NCBI RefSeq assembly: GCF_021538675.1
Contig: NZ_JAJUKH010000009.1
Location: forward strand, 1-64,000
Direction: 5' to 3'
From: Paenarthrobacter sp. AR 02
GTDB lineage: Bacteria > Actinomycetota > Actinomycetes > Actinomycetales > Micrococcaceae
Length of the DNA: 64,000 bases
The notes below the pieces were generated by a model that was given only the letters and a program-made list of their open reading frames with translations, was not told the origin of the DNA and made no database searches. Each line of letters begins with the position of its first letter. The stretch's first letter is position 1. The translations under genes were made by a program, and so were the position numbers. Shown here piece by piece: positions 6,440 to 15,996 of the stretch.

Positions 6440-9400
6440 CTAGCTTGCGTTATTGCTCTGTGCCGGCTCGTCTCCACGGATCTTGCCGTGGTTCTTCTTG
6501 TCCTTCTTGTCCTTCTTCGGGTCCTCATCGTCAGGAACCACCACGGTTCCGCCCGGGTTGACCAGGACGGTGACGAAGCTTGGTTCGCTGGTTCCGGCGA
6601 AGGTCAGGCGGCCAATGTAGGAGCCCGGCTCCAGGTTCTTCCAGTTCAGCGAAATCTGGCCCGTCTTGCCGTTGGCGAGACGGATCGGGTTAGGCGTCAC
6701 GGTGGCGTTGCCCTGGTTCGCTCCCAGCACGGCGGCATCAACGGTGGCCTTGGTGGCCTGGTTGTTGGGGCTCGCGTAAAGGTTGGCGAAGACGTAGTAG
6801 TCGCCCGGCGCGGGGTTGGGAACGGACAGTGTCTCACTGGCGGAGGCTGTCGCTGCCGGCAGCTGCTGGCCCGACGGTGTCAGCACCAGCATGTCGAAGT
6901 CCGCGGCGTCGTTGGAGGAGATGACCGAGAACTTGGCCAGGGCGCTGCCCTCACCAACGGTCACCTTCTTCACGAAGTTGGATGCGTTGGTCTCACCGGC
7001 GAACGGGCCGGGAACCAGTTCCACTGCCGAGGAATCGGCCTTGGACAGTCCATCAATGGTCACACCCACCGGGAGGTTCGTGCCGGAGGTGATGTTGATC
7101 GATCCCGAGCCGTTGGGACCCGTTCCTGTGAACGCCAGCGCCTTGTCCGCGATGACGGACTGTGGCCGGACCGCGATCGGCGAGGTGACGGTCTTGTTGG
7201 CACCCGTCCAGCTGAGCGAACCCATGGCGAACTTGCCGAGGGCTGCGTTGTTGTTCTCGAACTGGACCTTGAAGGTCTTCTTCTCGCCCGGTGCACCGAA
7301 GTTCAGCACAGACGGAGTGACCTTGACGTTGACGCCCGGCACGTTGACCGAGGCACGGTAGAGGCCCGGTGTCAGCGCGGTCACCGTACGGGTGACCTCG
7401 ATTTTGCCTGCGAGGTTACCGAGGGCGAAGGAAGGAACGTTCATGTCCCGTGGCGCTGTGGTGCCGAGCCCTTCCATGCCCAGGTCCATGCCCGTTCCCT
7501 GGATGAACTTGAGGTAATCCTCTGTGGTGGCGTCGTAGACAAGGCCTGGCGAGAGGACCTTTGCCGGATCGACCTGTCCGGCACCGGTGGCGAAGACGTC
7601 CTTGTTGATGGCGCCGTTGGCGAGCTTTACCGGACCAGCGGTGGTCATCATGGCAGACTTCACGGTGGCCGGAGACCACTGCGGGTTCTTGCCCAAAATC
7701 AGCGCACCGAAACCGGCTACGTGCGGTGAGGCCATGGACGTTCCGGACAGGAAGCCGAAGTTGTCGCCTCCGGTTCCGATGGGAGAAACACCGGCGAGGA
7801 TGGCGACGCCGGGTGCTGACACGTCAGGCTTCAGCAGGTCCGAGTCCGTGGCAAGCAACGGACCGCGCGACGAGAAGCCGGCAATCTGCGGCTGCGCTTC
7901 GGCAGGCAGGCCCGTGGTATCGCGGTTCAACAGGGACACGGTAATGGCCGGATTGGCCGTGACCTTGTCCTTGATGGCCTGGGTGGCCGGCGGGTTCACG
8001 TGGACCGTGGGGATCACGTGCTTGTCGGTGTCCAACGAGGAGTCAGTCAGGTTCACCAGGATCATGCCCACGCCACCGCCGCGCAGTACTTCTGCGCTCT
8101 TGGCGGTCCGGTCAACTACGCCGCGGTCACAGACCACAACCTTGCCGGCGACCTTAGCCGGGTCCAGGGAACCGGGAGCGCAGAGCGCAGCGTTACCTTG
8201 ACCGCTTGCGGCGTTGGTGGAAAGCACGACGCCGGCCCCGGTCACCTCACGGTTCATGATGCTCGCTCCGCGGAATTTGCTGCCGTCGGAGAATTGGACC
8301 GTGCCTTGCAGTTCCTGGGAAAACGAGGTGGCGGCAACAGTGGTCAGCCACGGGGCTCCGTGGTTCACCGTGCTGGCCGTCGGGCCGGAGTTGCCGGCCG
8401 AGGTAGCCACGAAAATACCTGCCGACGCTGCTGACAGGAACGCCAGCGAGACAGGATCCGTGGTGGTAGTGGTGGAACCGGAAATGGAGTAGTTCAGGAC
8501 ATCCACGCCGTCCAGGATGGCTTGCTCGATCGCGTCCACGGAAGCGGAGCCGTAGCAACCGCCCGTAGCGGGATCAGTGTCTTCCCAGCAGACCTTATAA
8601 ATGGAGAGTTTGGCGGCAGGTGCGATCCCACTGGTGGTTCCAAAGCTGCGGCCGTCCACTACGGCGTCGACGTTGGCGTTGCCCGCCGCGGTGCTGGCCG
8701 TGTGGGTTCCGTGGCTGTCGACGTCCACTGCGGAGATGACTTCTTCCGGGGCCCGGTTTTCCGGTGCCACGGTGTCAAGGAAGGCGTCTGCGAAGTAGTG
8801 GGTGCTGAGGACCTTGGAGTTACAGGCGCTGCCATCGTAGTCAGCGCCCGTACCTGTTCCGGGCTGGCATTCACCGACGAATGTGTCACCGTCGGCCTTG
8901 AGCATGGCGATCTTGCCGTCGGCGGTGCGGTAGGGAACGCCTACCTGGGGGTTGCCTACCAGCGGGCCTACGGGCTCCCCGGCGAAGAAGGGGTTGGACG
9001 GGGTGTAGCCGGTGTCAATGACACCAACGACGGTTCCCTTACCTGCGTTTTCCTGCCCGCCGTACTGGGTGGCCCAGGTTCCGTTGGGGCCGCTGAGCTT
9101 GAGGAAGTCGCTGGTTGAGTAGTCCGGTGCGTACTGCGTGTCTGGTGCAACCATGAGGACTTTGGGGTCCTTGGCAAGATTGATGGCCTGATCGGCGGTG
9201 AGGTCCGCGCTGAAACCATTGACGGCAGTGGTGAACTCCCGCTTGATGTTCACATTTTCCTGCTTGGCGACTTCCTGCTGCTTCTGCTGGAGGTGGGATT
9301 GGTATTCCTTCACCTCTGCGCTGTCGGCGTCGAGCTTTTTGCCTTCCTCCGGTTTAGTGGGCGCAAGGCCCGGCGTGCCGCCGTCGTAAGTCGCCGCAGG

Positions 9401-9628
9401 CTTTTCGGCGAGGACCACCATGTAGCGGCCGTCCTTGTAGGCACTGGGGTCAAGGTTCTTCTTGGCCACGTCTGCAACATTCCCGGGCGCCTCCGGGGCG
9501 GGAGCGGCCTGGGCCGGCATCGCCACCGACGAGAGCAGCAACGGCAGTCCGACGGCGAGTGCCGCGGCCTTCCGGAGGCTCCCGCTTCTGGCGGAGCTCT
9601 TTCCTTGTGGTTTCACGTGTGGTTGCAC
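6440..9628 (-). CDS. Secreted S8 family serine protease (subtilase)
   Basis: 1062 aa. Signal peptide with A-Q-A-A cleavage near 42, inhibitor I9-type propeptide (about 65-165), then the subtilase domain. The catalytic triad is visible: Asp205 in V-I-D-T-G, His306 in D-S-H-G-T-H, and Ser near 629 in G-T-S-M-A-S-P-H. A PA domain is inserted at about 470-550. Fn3-like and pre-peptidase-C-like beta domains follow, with a Lys/Asp-rich tail. It is an extracellular protein-degrading enzyme. The GTG at 9628 has AAAGG directly adjacent; an in-frame GTG at 9616 with better spacing is an alternative start. It ends at a strong terminator. Confidence 0.9.
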   Translation of the reverse strand: MQPHVKPQGKSSARSGSLRKAAALAVGLPLLLSSVAMPAQAAPAPEAPGNVADVAKKNLDPSAYKDGRYMVVLAEKPAATYDGGTPGLAPTKPEEGKKLDADSAEVKEYQSHLQQKQQEVAKQENVNIKREFTTAVNGFSADLTADQAINLAKDPKVLMVAPDTQYAPDYSTSDFLKLSGPNGTWATQYGGQENAGKGTVVGVIDTGYTPSNPFFAGEPVGPLVGNPQVGVPYRTADGKIAMLKADGDTFVGECQPGTGTGADYDGSACNSKVLSTHYFADAFLDTVAPENRAPEEVISAVDVDSHGTHTASTAAGNANVDAVVDGRSFGTTSGIAPAAKLSIYKVCWEDTDPATGGCYGSASVDAIEQAILDGVDVLNYSISGSTTTTTDPVSLAFLSAASAGIFVATSAGNSGPTASTVNHGAPWLTTVAATSFSQELQGTVQFSDGSKFRGASIMNREVTGAGVVLSTNAASGQGNAALCAPGSLDPAKVAGKVVVCDRGVVDRTAKSAEVLRGGGVGMILVNLTDSSLDTDKHVIPTVHVNPPATQAIKDKVTANPAITVSLLNRDTTGLPAEAQPQIAGFSSRGPLLATDSDLLKPDVSAPGVAILAGVSPIGTGGDNFGFLSGTSMASPHVAGFGALILGKNPQWSPATVKSAMMTTAGPVKLANGAINKDVFATGAGQVDPAKVLSPGLVYDATTEDYLKFIQGTGMDLGMEGLGTTAPRDMNVPSFALGNLAGKIEVTRTVTALTPGLYRASVNVPGVNVKVTPSVLNFGAPGEKKTFKVQFENNNAALGKFAMGSLSWTGANKTVTSPIAVRPQSVIADKALAFTGTGPNGSGSINITSGTNLPVGVTIDGLSKADSSAVELVPGPFAGETNASNFVKKVTVGEGSALAKFSVISSNDAADFDMLVLTPSGQQLPAATASASETLSVPNPAPGDYYVFANLYASPNNQATKATVDAAVLGANQGNATVTPNPIRLANGKTGQISLNWKNLEPGSYIGRLTFAGTSEPSFVTVLVNPGGTVVVPDDEDPKKDKKDKKNHGKIRGDEPAQSNNAS

Positions 9629-9689
9629 CTTTCACTGAAGAGGCCCGGGTTTCATCGCCGGGGCCGGTCACCTATGAGTTGGTTGAACC

Positions 9690-9708
9690 TTTGACAGTTC
9701 TTGTCAAA
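9690..9708. promoter_or_regulatory. Inverted repeat upstream of the subtilase gene
   Basis: TTTGACA (9690-9696) and TGTCAAA (9702-9708) flank a 5-nt centre about 62 bp upstream of the subtilase start. On the minus strand the distal arm is also a consensus TTGACA -35 box, but I see no good -10 at 16-18 bp. It may be a repressor site, a promoter element, or both. Confidence 0.4.
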
Positions 9709-9821
9709 CACGCGCAACCAGTCGAGTCACAGAGTACCTAGTGAGAGACGAATATGATATACAGCACATTTAAGGAAATTTGTCTTGTCACAACATGGGC
9801 GATTCGTCATGGAACGACCAA

Positions 9822-9855
9822 CGACGGACCGCAGGATTCAACCTCCGGTCCGTCG
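9822..9855 (-). terminator. Hairpin after the sialidase gene
   Basis: CGACGGACCG (9822-9831) pairs with CGGTCCGTCG (9846-9855) around a 14-nt loop, 20 bp beyond the sialidase stop on the minus strand. No U-tract follows, so the strength is uncertain. Confidence 0.5.
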
Positions 9856-9875
9856 CGGATCTCCAGCCGGTGAGG

Positions 9876-12806
9876 CTAGCCCTTCGGCGTCACCTGCAGG
9901 CGGTCAAACGAAACCCGGATACCGTCTTTGTCCAGGACCACAACATCGTCCCGTCCGTTCTTGACGTCCGGGGGAAGGATGAATTCCACGGTGTTGTCAG
10001 TGGTGGGGAAAATCCACCCCAGACGATAACCCGTCTTATTCAGGTACACGTAGTACCACTCTCCGTACTCGAGGCCCTTCAGTACCACCTTTTGACCCGT
10101 GCGGTACTTGTCCGCGGTCCCAAGATCCGTAGGCGGCGTCCCCAGATCCTGGACGGTCAGAGCCGGCTCTGTGCTGGGTTGCGCAGGCTGCACAGCCAGA
10201 ACCAGCGCATCGCCTTCAGCTCCGGCGACAACCTCACGGGAACCATTCATTGCCTTCACCTCAAAAGACGCAGCGGCCAATCTCCCGCCGGCAATGTCCG
10301 CTGCTGGCAGTACGTGCTCGCGGGTGGCTGTCACGCTGGAACCGGCTGCGAGCGCAGCTGCCGAGATACCTGCGTCGGGTGCTTCCAATCCGGTCACGGC
10401 GACATTGCCCGCGTTGCCCACAGTGTAGGTGTACGTAACGGGATCGCCGGCACTGGCAAACCTGTCACCATCCGCGTCCTCCCACGCGGCGGAGACCGTT
10501 GCTTCAAGCTTGGGGTCACGAACCGTAAGGTCCACTTCGCCGCCATCCACCGTGAAGGTTTCGGTGCTTTGGCCTGCGGAACTGACCTCCCAGGTGGTCT
10601 TCGGAACGAAGAATCCCTGTTCGGCTTCTTCAGCGGTCACGGTGTGCCTTGGGGTGGCGCATTGGTAGCTCTGCCCGGCCGGCAGGACACTGTAGCGGCA
10701 GTTGCCCGGCCCTTCCGGAAGGAACGGGCTGAAGTTACCGGCAGTCGGAACTACCTTCTCAACCAGCGGACTGGTGTTCTTCACTGAGAACGTATAGGGA
10801 ACCAGGTCACCTGCAGCGTATGGCTGCGTGGCTAGGTCACGCCCGACGTCGGCACGCGCCCCGCTGATGTCTGCCGTTAACAGTCCATCGCGCAAGGCGA
10901 CAGCAGCGCCGGTGAATGGAACAGTCCCGGTAAGGGACGGCGTTGAACTTGCGGCGATGCTGAAGCTGGCTTCCGGCACGAAGAAGCCCCGCTCAACGTC
11001 TGCTGCCGTAATGACGTGTTTGGCAGTGGTGCAGTTGTAGCTCGCGCCCGCAGCCAGGTTGTTGTAGCGGCAGTTAGGGGCCGACGGCGGCAGGAACCCG
11101 GAGTCGAAGGTTCCGGATACCGGCACCGCGTTGGCTGTGACATTGGCGGTGCTCTTGACGTTGAGCGAGTAGCTGAGGACATCGCCCACCTGGTATGGGC
11201 TGGCGGCGACGTCGCGTGTCGGCGCCGTTCCGGTGATGGCCAGGCCGACTTGCGGGGCCACCGGCACCGTGGCGGTGAAGGTGAACTGCGAAACCCGGCC
11301 ATCCGCCGTCGTGAATGCAGCATTCAGGTTCTGCGGGCCGCTCGCATTGGCGGGCGCGGTGAGGGCTACGCTGACGGTGACTGATGCCCCCGGTTGCAGG
11401 GAAGGAACACTCACTGTGGTGGCTGACCAACCGCTGGGTGTGTACACCGTAGCCGTGCCTCCGGACAGCGTGGTGGCTTCCTGGTTGGTGACCGTCACGG
11501 GCACCTGCTGGGTGGCGCCGGCCGCTGTGGTCACCGCAGGTACTGCCAGCGGGGCGCAGGCGTAGTTCAGCCAAGCGTCGTCGAACGTGGCGAAGGGCAT
11601 GTTGTCGGTGTAGTTGCCTTCGTAGAGGACTCCGAACGTACCCGCGGCCATCCGGGTGACAGTGGAGTAAGCCGAGAATCCGGAACGGATGGTGCGGACG
11701 CCCGGCCAGGTGGCGCCGTCGTCGCAAGAGACCCGGGCCGAGACATTTTCGCGGCCGGTCTTGGAGTTCGCGTTGGTGAAGATCAGCTTTTTGGCGTCGG
11801 CAGAGCCTTGGGCAGCATCAGGGAACATCCTTGATATGGAGCCATTGTTGGCGGGATCCGGGAGCTCGGTATCCTGCGTGACCGGACCATAGGTGGCGCC
11901 GCCGTCAGTGGAGATGGCCACCTTGCGGTACCCCTGGTTGGCGTTGTCGCGGGAGTTCAGCAGAACACGGCCGTCGGAGAGTTCAACCGTTTTGTTCTCA
12001 TCCATCCGGTCCCCGACGTTGGAACCCTTCTTCCACGTAGCACCATGGTCATCGGAGTAGACCGAGTAGGCCTGGATTTTGTTGGTGCCGTCAGACTGGC
12101 GGACATCACCGGCGTACTGCTGGATCAGGCGGCCTTTGTAGGGGCCGTACTTGAGTTGGATGCCCTCGCCGGAGGACGCAAAGTTGGAACGGATGTCGCC
12201 TGCCACGGGGCTGGTCTTGCTGGTTCCGGGCTTGGTGACGTTGGTGATGAGCCGCGGTTGGCTCCAGCTGACGCCGCCGTCGGAGGATTCGATGACGGCC
12301 GAAGAGATCACCGTCCGGTCGGCGTCGTCATTGCCGAACTGGCTGCCGCCGAAGCCCTGGTCCTTGGAGTACACGAAGAAAGCGAAGACCTTCCCCGCCT
12401 CGGCGTCGTAGACATACGAGGGGTCGCTGTATCCGAATTTGGGGCCGCTGGCATCGCCCACATGCCCGGCCGCGATGACCGTGACCGGTCCCCAGGTCTG
12501 GCCGCCGTCAGTGCTGCGGCGCTGCACGATCGAGTTCGGGTTGGGGGCATCTGCGGCTGAGCCCGGACGTCCGTCCCATGCCGCGAGCACCACGTTGTTA
12601 CCGAGGTATGTCAGGGCTGGGATCCGGTAGAAGAAGTTGGCGGCCGTGCGGTCCGCGCCGAGGTTGGCCTCGGCGAAGATGCCTGGGGAGGCTGTGGGGT
12701 TGACGGGTGGGATGGGTGCGGCGGTGGCGGGCAGGGCCAGCCCGGCCAGAAGGCCCAGGCTCAGCATGCCGGTAACTGCGATATGGGCGGGCGATGGTGA
12801 TCTCAA
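9876..12806 (-). CDS. Secreted exo-alpha-sialidase with C-terminal beta domains
   Basis: 976 aa from a TTG start with AAAGGA upstream. Signal peptide ends near A-T-A-A (30). The GH33 propeller has the Y-R-I-P arginine motif near 60 and five Asp boxes of the S-x-D-x-G-x-T-W type, e.g. S-T-D-G-G-Q-T-W and S-D-D-H-G-A-T-W; L-Y-E at the end fits the Tyr/Glu pair. A NEW3-type domain follows (about 430-510), then two about 118-aa tandem repeats with paired cysteines, a third related domain and a final beta domain. It likely releases sialic acid from glycoconjugates. No LPXTG anchor is seen. A GCTACGT tandem pair (12829-12842) lies upstream. Confidence 0.88.
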   Translation of the reverse strand: MRSPSPAHIAVTGMLSLGLLAGLALPATAAPIPPVNPTASPGIFAEANLGADRTAANFFYRIPALTYLGNNVVLAAWDGRPGSAADAPNPNSIVQRRSTDGGQTWGPVTVIAAGHVGDASGPKFGYSDPSYVYDAEAGKVFAFFVYSKDQGFGGSQFGNDDADRTVISSAVIESSDGGVSWSQPRLITNVTKPGTSKTSPVAGDIRSNFASSGEGIQLKYGPYKGRLIQQYAGDVRQSDGTNKIQAYSVYSDDHGATWKKGSNVGDRMDENKTVELSDGRVLLNSRDNANQGYRKVAISTDGGATYGPVTQDTELPDPANNGSISRMFPDAAQGSADAKKLIFTNANSKTGRENVSARVSCDDGATWPGVRTIRSGFSAYSTVTRMAAGTFGVLYEGNYTDNMPFATFDDAWLNYACAPLAVPAVTTAAGATQQVPVTVTNQEATTLSGGTATVYTPSGWSATTVSVPSLQPGASVTVSVALTAPANASGPQNLNAAFTTADGRVSQFTFTATVPVAPQVGLAITGTAPTRDVAASPYQVGDVLSYSLNVKSTANVTANAVPVSGTFDSGFLPPSAPNCRYNNLAAGASYNCTTAKHVITAADVERGFFVPEASFSIAASSTPSLTGTVPFTGAAVALRDGLLTADISGARADVGRDLATQPYAAGDLVPYTFSVKNTSPLVEKVVPTAGNFSPFLPEGPGNCRYSVLPAGQSYQCATPRHTVTAEEAEQGFFVPKTTWEVSSAGQSTETFTVDGGEVDLTVRDPKLEATVSAAWEDADGDRFASAGDPVTYTYTVGNAGNVAVTGLEAPDAGISAAALAAGSSVTATREHVLPAADIAGGRLAAASFEVKAMNGSREVVAGAEGDALVLAVQPAQPSTEPALTVQDLGTPPTDLGTADKYRTGQKVVLKGLEYGEWYYVYLNKTGYRLGWIFPTTDNTVEFILPPDVKNGRDDVVVLDKDGIRVSFDRLQVTPKG

Positions 12807-12968
12807 ATCGAGGTCCTTTCGAGTGGATGCTACGTGCTACGTCGAACGTCCTACCACCATAGGGTGTTCTGGGTCACATGGCCAGCATTACGGTGTATTC
12901 GGCTCTTGTGGGACGCCAAGCGGTAGCCTCGAGAAAGAACCACCCACCCCCATGACCTTGGAGTTGCC

Positions 12969-13937
12969 GTGAAGATCCTTGCCCCGGACACCATCGAACT
13001 GGACCTTACCGAGCTCACCCGTGCCGGGGACGAGGTAGCCACCTACGCTGTGGACCAGCCCATCCCCGGCGATCACCGCGATGCCGAGGTCCTCATCGTG
13101 TGGCGCAACACCGCGGAAAACCTGGCGGATGCGGCGCACGGACTGCCAGACCTCAAGCTGGTCCAAACGCTGGCCGCCGGACCCGACTCCGTGCTGGCGG
13201 CTGGCTTCGCCCACCATGTGGCCATTACCTCCGGCCGCTCGCTGCACGACGGCCCTGTCGCTGAGCACGCGCTGGCGCTGGTTCTTGCAGCGGTCCGGCG
13301 CCTGGACGTCCTGCAGGAAGCCCAACGGGACACCACCTGGAACGCGGAGTTCAACGCCGCGCAGTCCGATCCCGCGACCGAAAAGCTTTACACGCTCGAC
13401 GGCGCCAACGTCACCATCTGGGGCTTCGGCTCGATCGCCGGACGGCTCGCTCCCCTGCTGGCCGCCCTGGGTGCGAATGTCACCGGCGTGGCCAACTCCA
13501 AGGGTGAGCGCTACGGCTTCCCGGTGGTCTCAACAGAGGAACTGCCCGGCGTCCTGGGCACCACCGACGTGCTGATCTCCATCCTTCCCGCCACGCCCGA
13601 CACCGCCGATGCCCTGAACGACGACATCCTTCGGCAGCTTCCCGCCAGCGCCGTTTTCGTCAACGTGGGCCGCGGCGCCACCGTTGACGAAGACGCACTG
13701 CTGGCCGCCCTGCGGGAGGGACGGCTCCGTGTGGCAGTCTTGGACGTCACCAAGCAGGAACCGCTCCCGGCGTGGTCGGAGCTGTGGGCTGCGCCCAACC
13801 TGATCATCACCCCGCACGTGGCCGGCAACCGGCCCAAGGGCTCATCCCAATTGATCGTTGGCAATGTCGCCGCACTCAAGGATGGCAAACCTCTGACGAA
13901 CCAGGTTGCCGGCCAGGGGCACGAAGCGGCAACGTAA
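12969..13937 (+). CDS. D-isomer-specific 2-hydroxyacid dehydrogenase
   Basis: 322 aa, GTG start with GGAG upstream. NAD(P)-binding fold with V-T-I-W-G-F-G-S-I-A-G-R-L near 150. The catalytic trio of the family is visible: Arg in V-N-V-G-R-G-A, Glu in T-K-Q-E-P-L, and His in I-T-P-H-V-A-G-N. It reduces 2-keto acids to D-2-hydroxyacids or the reverse; phosphoglycerate and glyoxylate/hydroxypyruvate are common substrates, but the motifs do not decide. It is divergent from the sialidase gene and ends at a terminator. Confidence 0.85.
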   Translation: MKILAPDTIELDLTELTRAGDEVATYAVDQPIPGDHRDAEVLIVWRNTAENLADAAHGLPDLKLVQTLAAGPDSVLAAGFAHHVAITSGRSLHDGPVAEHALALVLAAVRRLDVLQEAQRDTTWNAEFNAAQSDPATEKLYTLDGANVTIWGFGSIAGRLAPLLAALGANVTGVANSKGERYGFPVVSTEELPGVLGTTDVLISILPATPDTADALNDDILRQLPASAVFVNVGRGATVDEDALLAALREGRLRVAVLDVTKQEPLPAWSELWAAPNLIITPHVAGNRPKGSSQLIVGNVAALKDGKPLTNQVAGQGHEAAT

Positions 13938-13940
13938 AAA

Positions 13941-13970
13941 CGGGCCTGACCTCCGCTGAGGTCAGGCCCG
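13941..13970. terminator. Rho-independent bidirectional terminator
   Basis: CGGGCCTGACCTC (13941-13953) and GAGGTCAGGCCCG (13958-13970) form a 13-bp stem with a CGCT loop, flanked by AAAAA on the left and CTTTT on the right. It can stop both the dehydrogenase and the convergent DUF1540 gene. Confidence 0.9.
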
Positions 13971-13985
13971 CTTTTGCGGTAACGG

Positions 13986-14276
13986 TCAGGCGTGCTCGTA
14001 GGTCAGGCAGTCAGCCGCTTCACGACCGGGCCCTACCCTTACGTCGTGTGCCTCGCACATGAGGTTGTTGTTGTGGACGCACTCGGACCGCTGGCACGCA
14101 CCCACATGGGCAAGGACCTTGGGAAGGCCACCCATCGCATTGGTGTCGATGAACGTGGCGCAGGAGGCGTGATCCTGGGTGCCACCAATGGTGATTCCAA
14201 ATGCGGTGCAGCCGTCGTGGTTGAAGCCACAGCTGCCCACGCTACAGGCGGATACTTCGGCAATGTGTTCGGTCAT
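13986..14276 (-). CDS. DUF1540 double-domain cysteine-rich protein
   Basis: 96 aa from the ATG at 14276, which has AGGAGG at the right spacing; an in-frame extension to 14333 has no such site. Two copies of the DUF1540 pattern are visible: C-S-V-G-S-C-G-F-N then C-T-A-F, and C-Q-R-S-E-C-V-H-N then C-E-A-H. The eight or more cysteines suggest metal binding, possibly zinc. Function unknown. It is monocistronic, on the minus strand, and convergent with the dehydrogenase gene. Confidence 0.85.
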   Translation of the reverse strand: MTEHIAEVSACSVGSCGFNHDGCTAFGITIGGTQDHASCATFIDTNAMGGLPKVLAHVGACQRSECVHNNNLMCEAHDVRVGPGREAADCLTYEHA

Positions 14277-14398
14277 TGTTCCTCCTGGCTGGATCCTGAA
14301 TGGTACGGGGGCGAACACCCCGTGTACCTCCAAGCTACGCCGGAATCACATGATTGAACCCGAACCATTAGCGCATTTGTCCGTGCGCTATTAGCCGG

Positions 14399-14584
14399 CT
14401 AATTGCGGGGTGTACGCAGTGCTTCGCTGATCTTTGCCCGCGTTTCCTGGTCCAGCGGTGCCGTGAGGTGCCGCTCCCGCGCAGCCCTGTCGGACAGGAT
14501 CTTTTGGATGACCATCCGGCCAAGCCCGGCAAAAACGGCCGCAGCCACAACGCCCAGCACCATCGATTTCGGTTTCTCAGCCAT
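14399..14584 (-). CDS. Small membrane-associated protein
   Basis: 61 aa, ATG with AGGA about 9 nt upstream. One hydrophobic segment (about 8-26: M-V-L-G-V-V-A-A-A-V-F-A-G-L) is followed by a charged tail with Arg/Glu-rich helix character. It is a conserved-looking short actinobacterial protein of unknown role, lying upstream of the DUF1540 gene in the same direction. Confidence 0.55.
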   Translation of the reverse strand: MAEKPKSMVLGVVAAAVFAGLGRMVIQKILSDRAARERHLTAPLDQETRAKISEALRTPRN

Positions 14585-14960
14585 GCCGCAATCCTAGTGA
14601 CGCAGGCCACCTGCGGCCAGCGCCGCCGCCGAACCCTGGCAGCGGCGACCGTCGAAGCCTGGCAGCGGCGACCGTCAGGGCTTGGCGAGTGCCGCCGTCG
14701 GGCCCTCAAACAGGGCATTTTCCGCCGTGACGGCGGGGGGTCCTCGCGGAAACGGGCTGAATAGGGTATGTGCGCCGCTCCCGGTAGAATAGGTGTGCAA
14801 GCTCGCGGAGCGCCCCCCATGCCGTTCAAACATTGCAGTTCACAACCGTGTTTAACCCTGTGTTCAAGACGCTGTTTGGATGCGGCTGAACGGCGTGAGA
14901 CGGCACCTCCGCGGCAGCCTTATTTAAGGTTCACCCAACTCACCGCACAGGAGTTACCGG
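14585..14960. other. Intergenic region before purS
   Basis: 376 bp without a convincing gene. It holds a 23-bp tandem duplication (14631-14676, one mismatch, core CCTGGCAGCGGCGACCGTC), a TAGAAT -10-like hexamer at 14785-14790 without a good -35, and about 160 bp of possible leader. CCTTATTTAAGG near 14918 is nearly palindromic. AGGAG at 14950 precedes the purS ATG. No known purine riboswitch fold could be recognised by eye. Confidence 0.5.
14631..14676. repeat. 23-bp tandem duplication
   Basis: Two adjacent 23-bp units at 14631-14653 and 14654-14676 differ at one position (GAAC versus GAAG before the common CCTGGCAGCGGCGACCGTC). It lies between the small membrane protein gene and the pur operon. 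It looks like simple replication slippage. Confidence 0.8.
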
Positions 14961-15212
14961 ATGCCCCGGATCGTCGTTGACGTCATGCCCAAGCCCGAGA
15001 TTCTGGACCCCCAGGGGAAGGCCATTGTGGGTGCCCTGCCCCGCCTCGGCTTCAACAGCTTCAGCGCAGTCCGCCAAGGCAAGCGCTTCGAACTGACGGT
15101 CGATGGCGAGGTGACCGACGCTATCCTGGCCCAGGCCCGCGAAGCTGCAGAGACCCTCCTGTCCAACCCAGTGATCGAGGATGTCGTCAACGTCGAGGTC
15201 GTCGAGGCCTGA
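14961..15212 (+). CDS. purS: Phosphoribosylformylglycinamidine synthase subunit PurS
   Basis: 83 aa, normal for PurS. The N-terminus reads [18 protein letters not shown] and later L-G-F, then K-R-F-E-L, as in the family. PurS bridges PurQ and PurL in the FGAM synthase complex, which converts FGAR, glutamine and ATP to FGAM in the fourth step of purine synthesis. It is the first gene of purS-purQ-purL; one base separates its stop from the purQ start. Confidence 0.95.
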   Translation: MPRIVVDVMPKPEILDPQGKAIVGALPRLGFNSFSAVRQGKRFELTVDGEVTDAILAQAREAAETLLSNPVIEDVVNVEVVEA

Positions 15213-15213
15213 T

Positions 15214-15996
15214 ATGACGTCGATCCCCCTGATTGGCGAGGCTGTAGCCGTCGCCGCCGAGCCCAGGCTCGCAGGCGCCAAGGTTGGCGTCGTCACCTTC
15301 CCCGGCACCCTGGACGACCGCGACGCCGCCCGTGCAGTACGGCTCGCCGGCGCCACAGCGGTTCCGCTCTGGCACGCCGACTCCGAACTGGGCGACGTTG
15401 ACGCTGTCATCATCCCCGGCGGATTCTCCTACGGCGACTACCTCCGTGCAGGCGCCATCTCGCGTTTCGCGCCGCTGATGACCAAGATCATCGATGCTGC
15501 CAACTCCGAGGCGAAGCTTCCGGTTTTGGGTATCTGCAACGGTTTCCAGATCCTCACCGAGTCGCACCTGCTGCCCGGTTCGATGATCAAGAACGACCAC
15601 CTGAAGTTCATCTGCCGCGACCAGACGCTGCGCGTGGAAAACGCCAACACTGCCTGGACCGTGGATTACACCAATGGCCAGGAAATCATCGTGCCGTTGA
15701 AGAACCAGGACGGCCAGTACATCGCGGACGAGAAGACCCTGGACGCTCTTGAAGCCGAGGGCCGCGTGGTGTTCCGTTACGTTGGCTTCAACCCGAACGG
15801 CTCCCGCCGGGACATCGCCGGCATCTCCAACGCCGCAGGCAACGTGGTGGGCCTCATGCCGCACCCCGAGCACGCAGTTGAGGCCGGTTTCGGTCCGGAA
15901 GCTGGTCTGTCCGGCTCCGCCGGCGAGCCCCGCGACACCGACGGCCTCGGTTTCTTCACCTCCGTACTGACCAAGATTGTGGGAGGCGACAAGTGA
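15214..15996 (+). CDS. purQ: FGAM synthase glutaminase subunit PurQ
   Basis: 260 aa from the ATG at 15214, immediately after the purS stop. Class I glutamine amidotransferase: the nucleophile lies in G-I-C-N-G-F-Q, and the His/Glu of the triad in P-H-P-E-H-A. It releases ammonia from glutamine for PurL. The core begins at [14 protein letters not shown]; the first about 20 residues are a poorly conserved extension. It overlaps purL by 4 nt. Confidence 0.95.
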   Translation: MTSIPLIGEAVAVAAEPRLAGAKVGVVTFPGTLDDRDAARAVRLAGATAVPLWHADSELGDVDAVIIPGGFSYGDYLRAGAISRFAPLMTKIIDAANSEAKLPVLGICNGFQILTESHLLPGSMIKNDHLKFICRDQTLRVENANTAWTVDYTNGQEIIVPLKNQDGQYIADEKTLDALEAEGRVVFRYVGFNPNGSRRDIAGISNAAGNVVGLMPHPEHAVEAGFGPEAGLSGSAGEPRDTDGLGFFTSVLTKIVGGDK

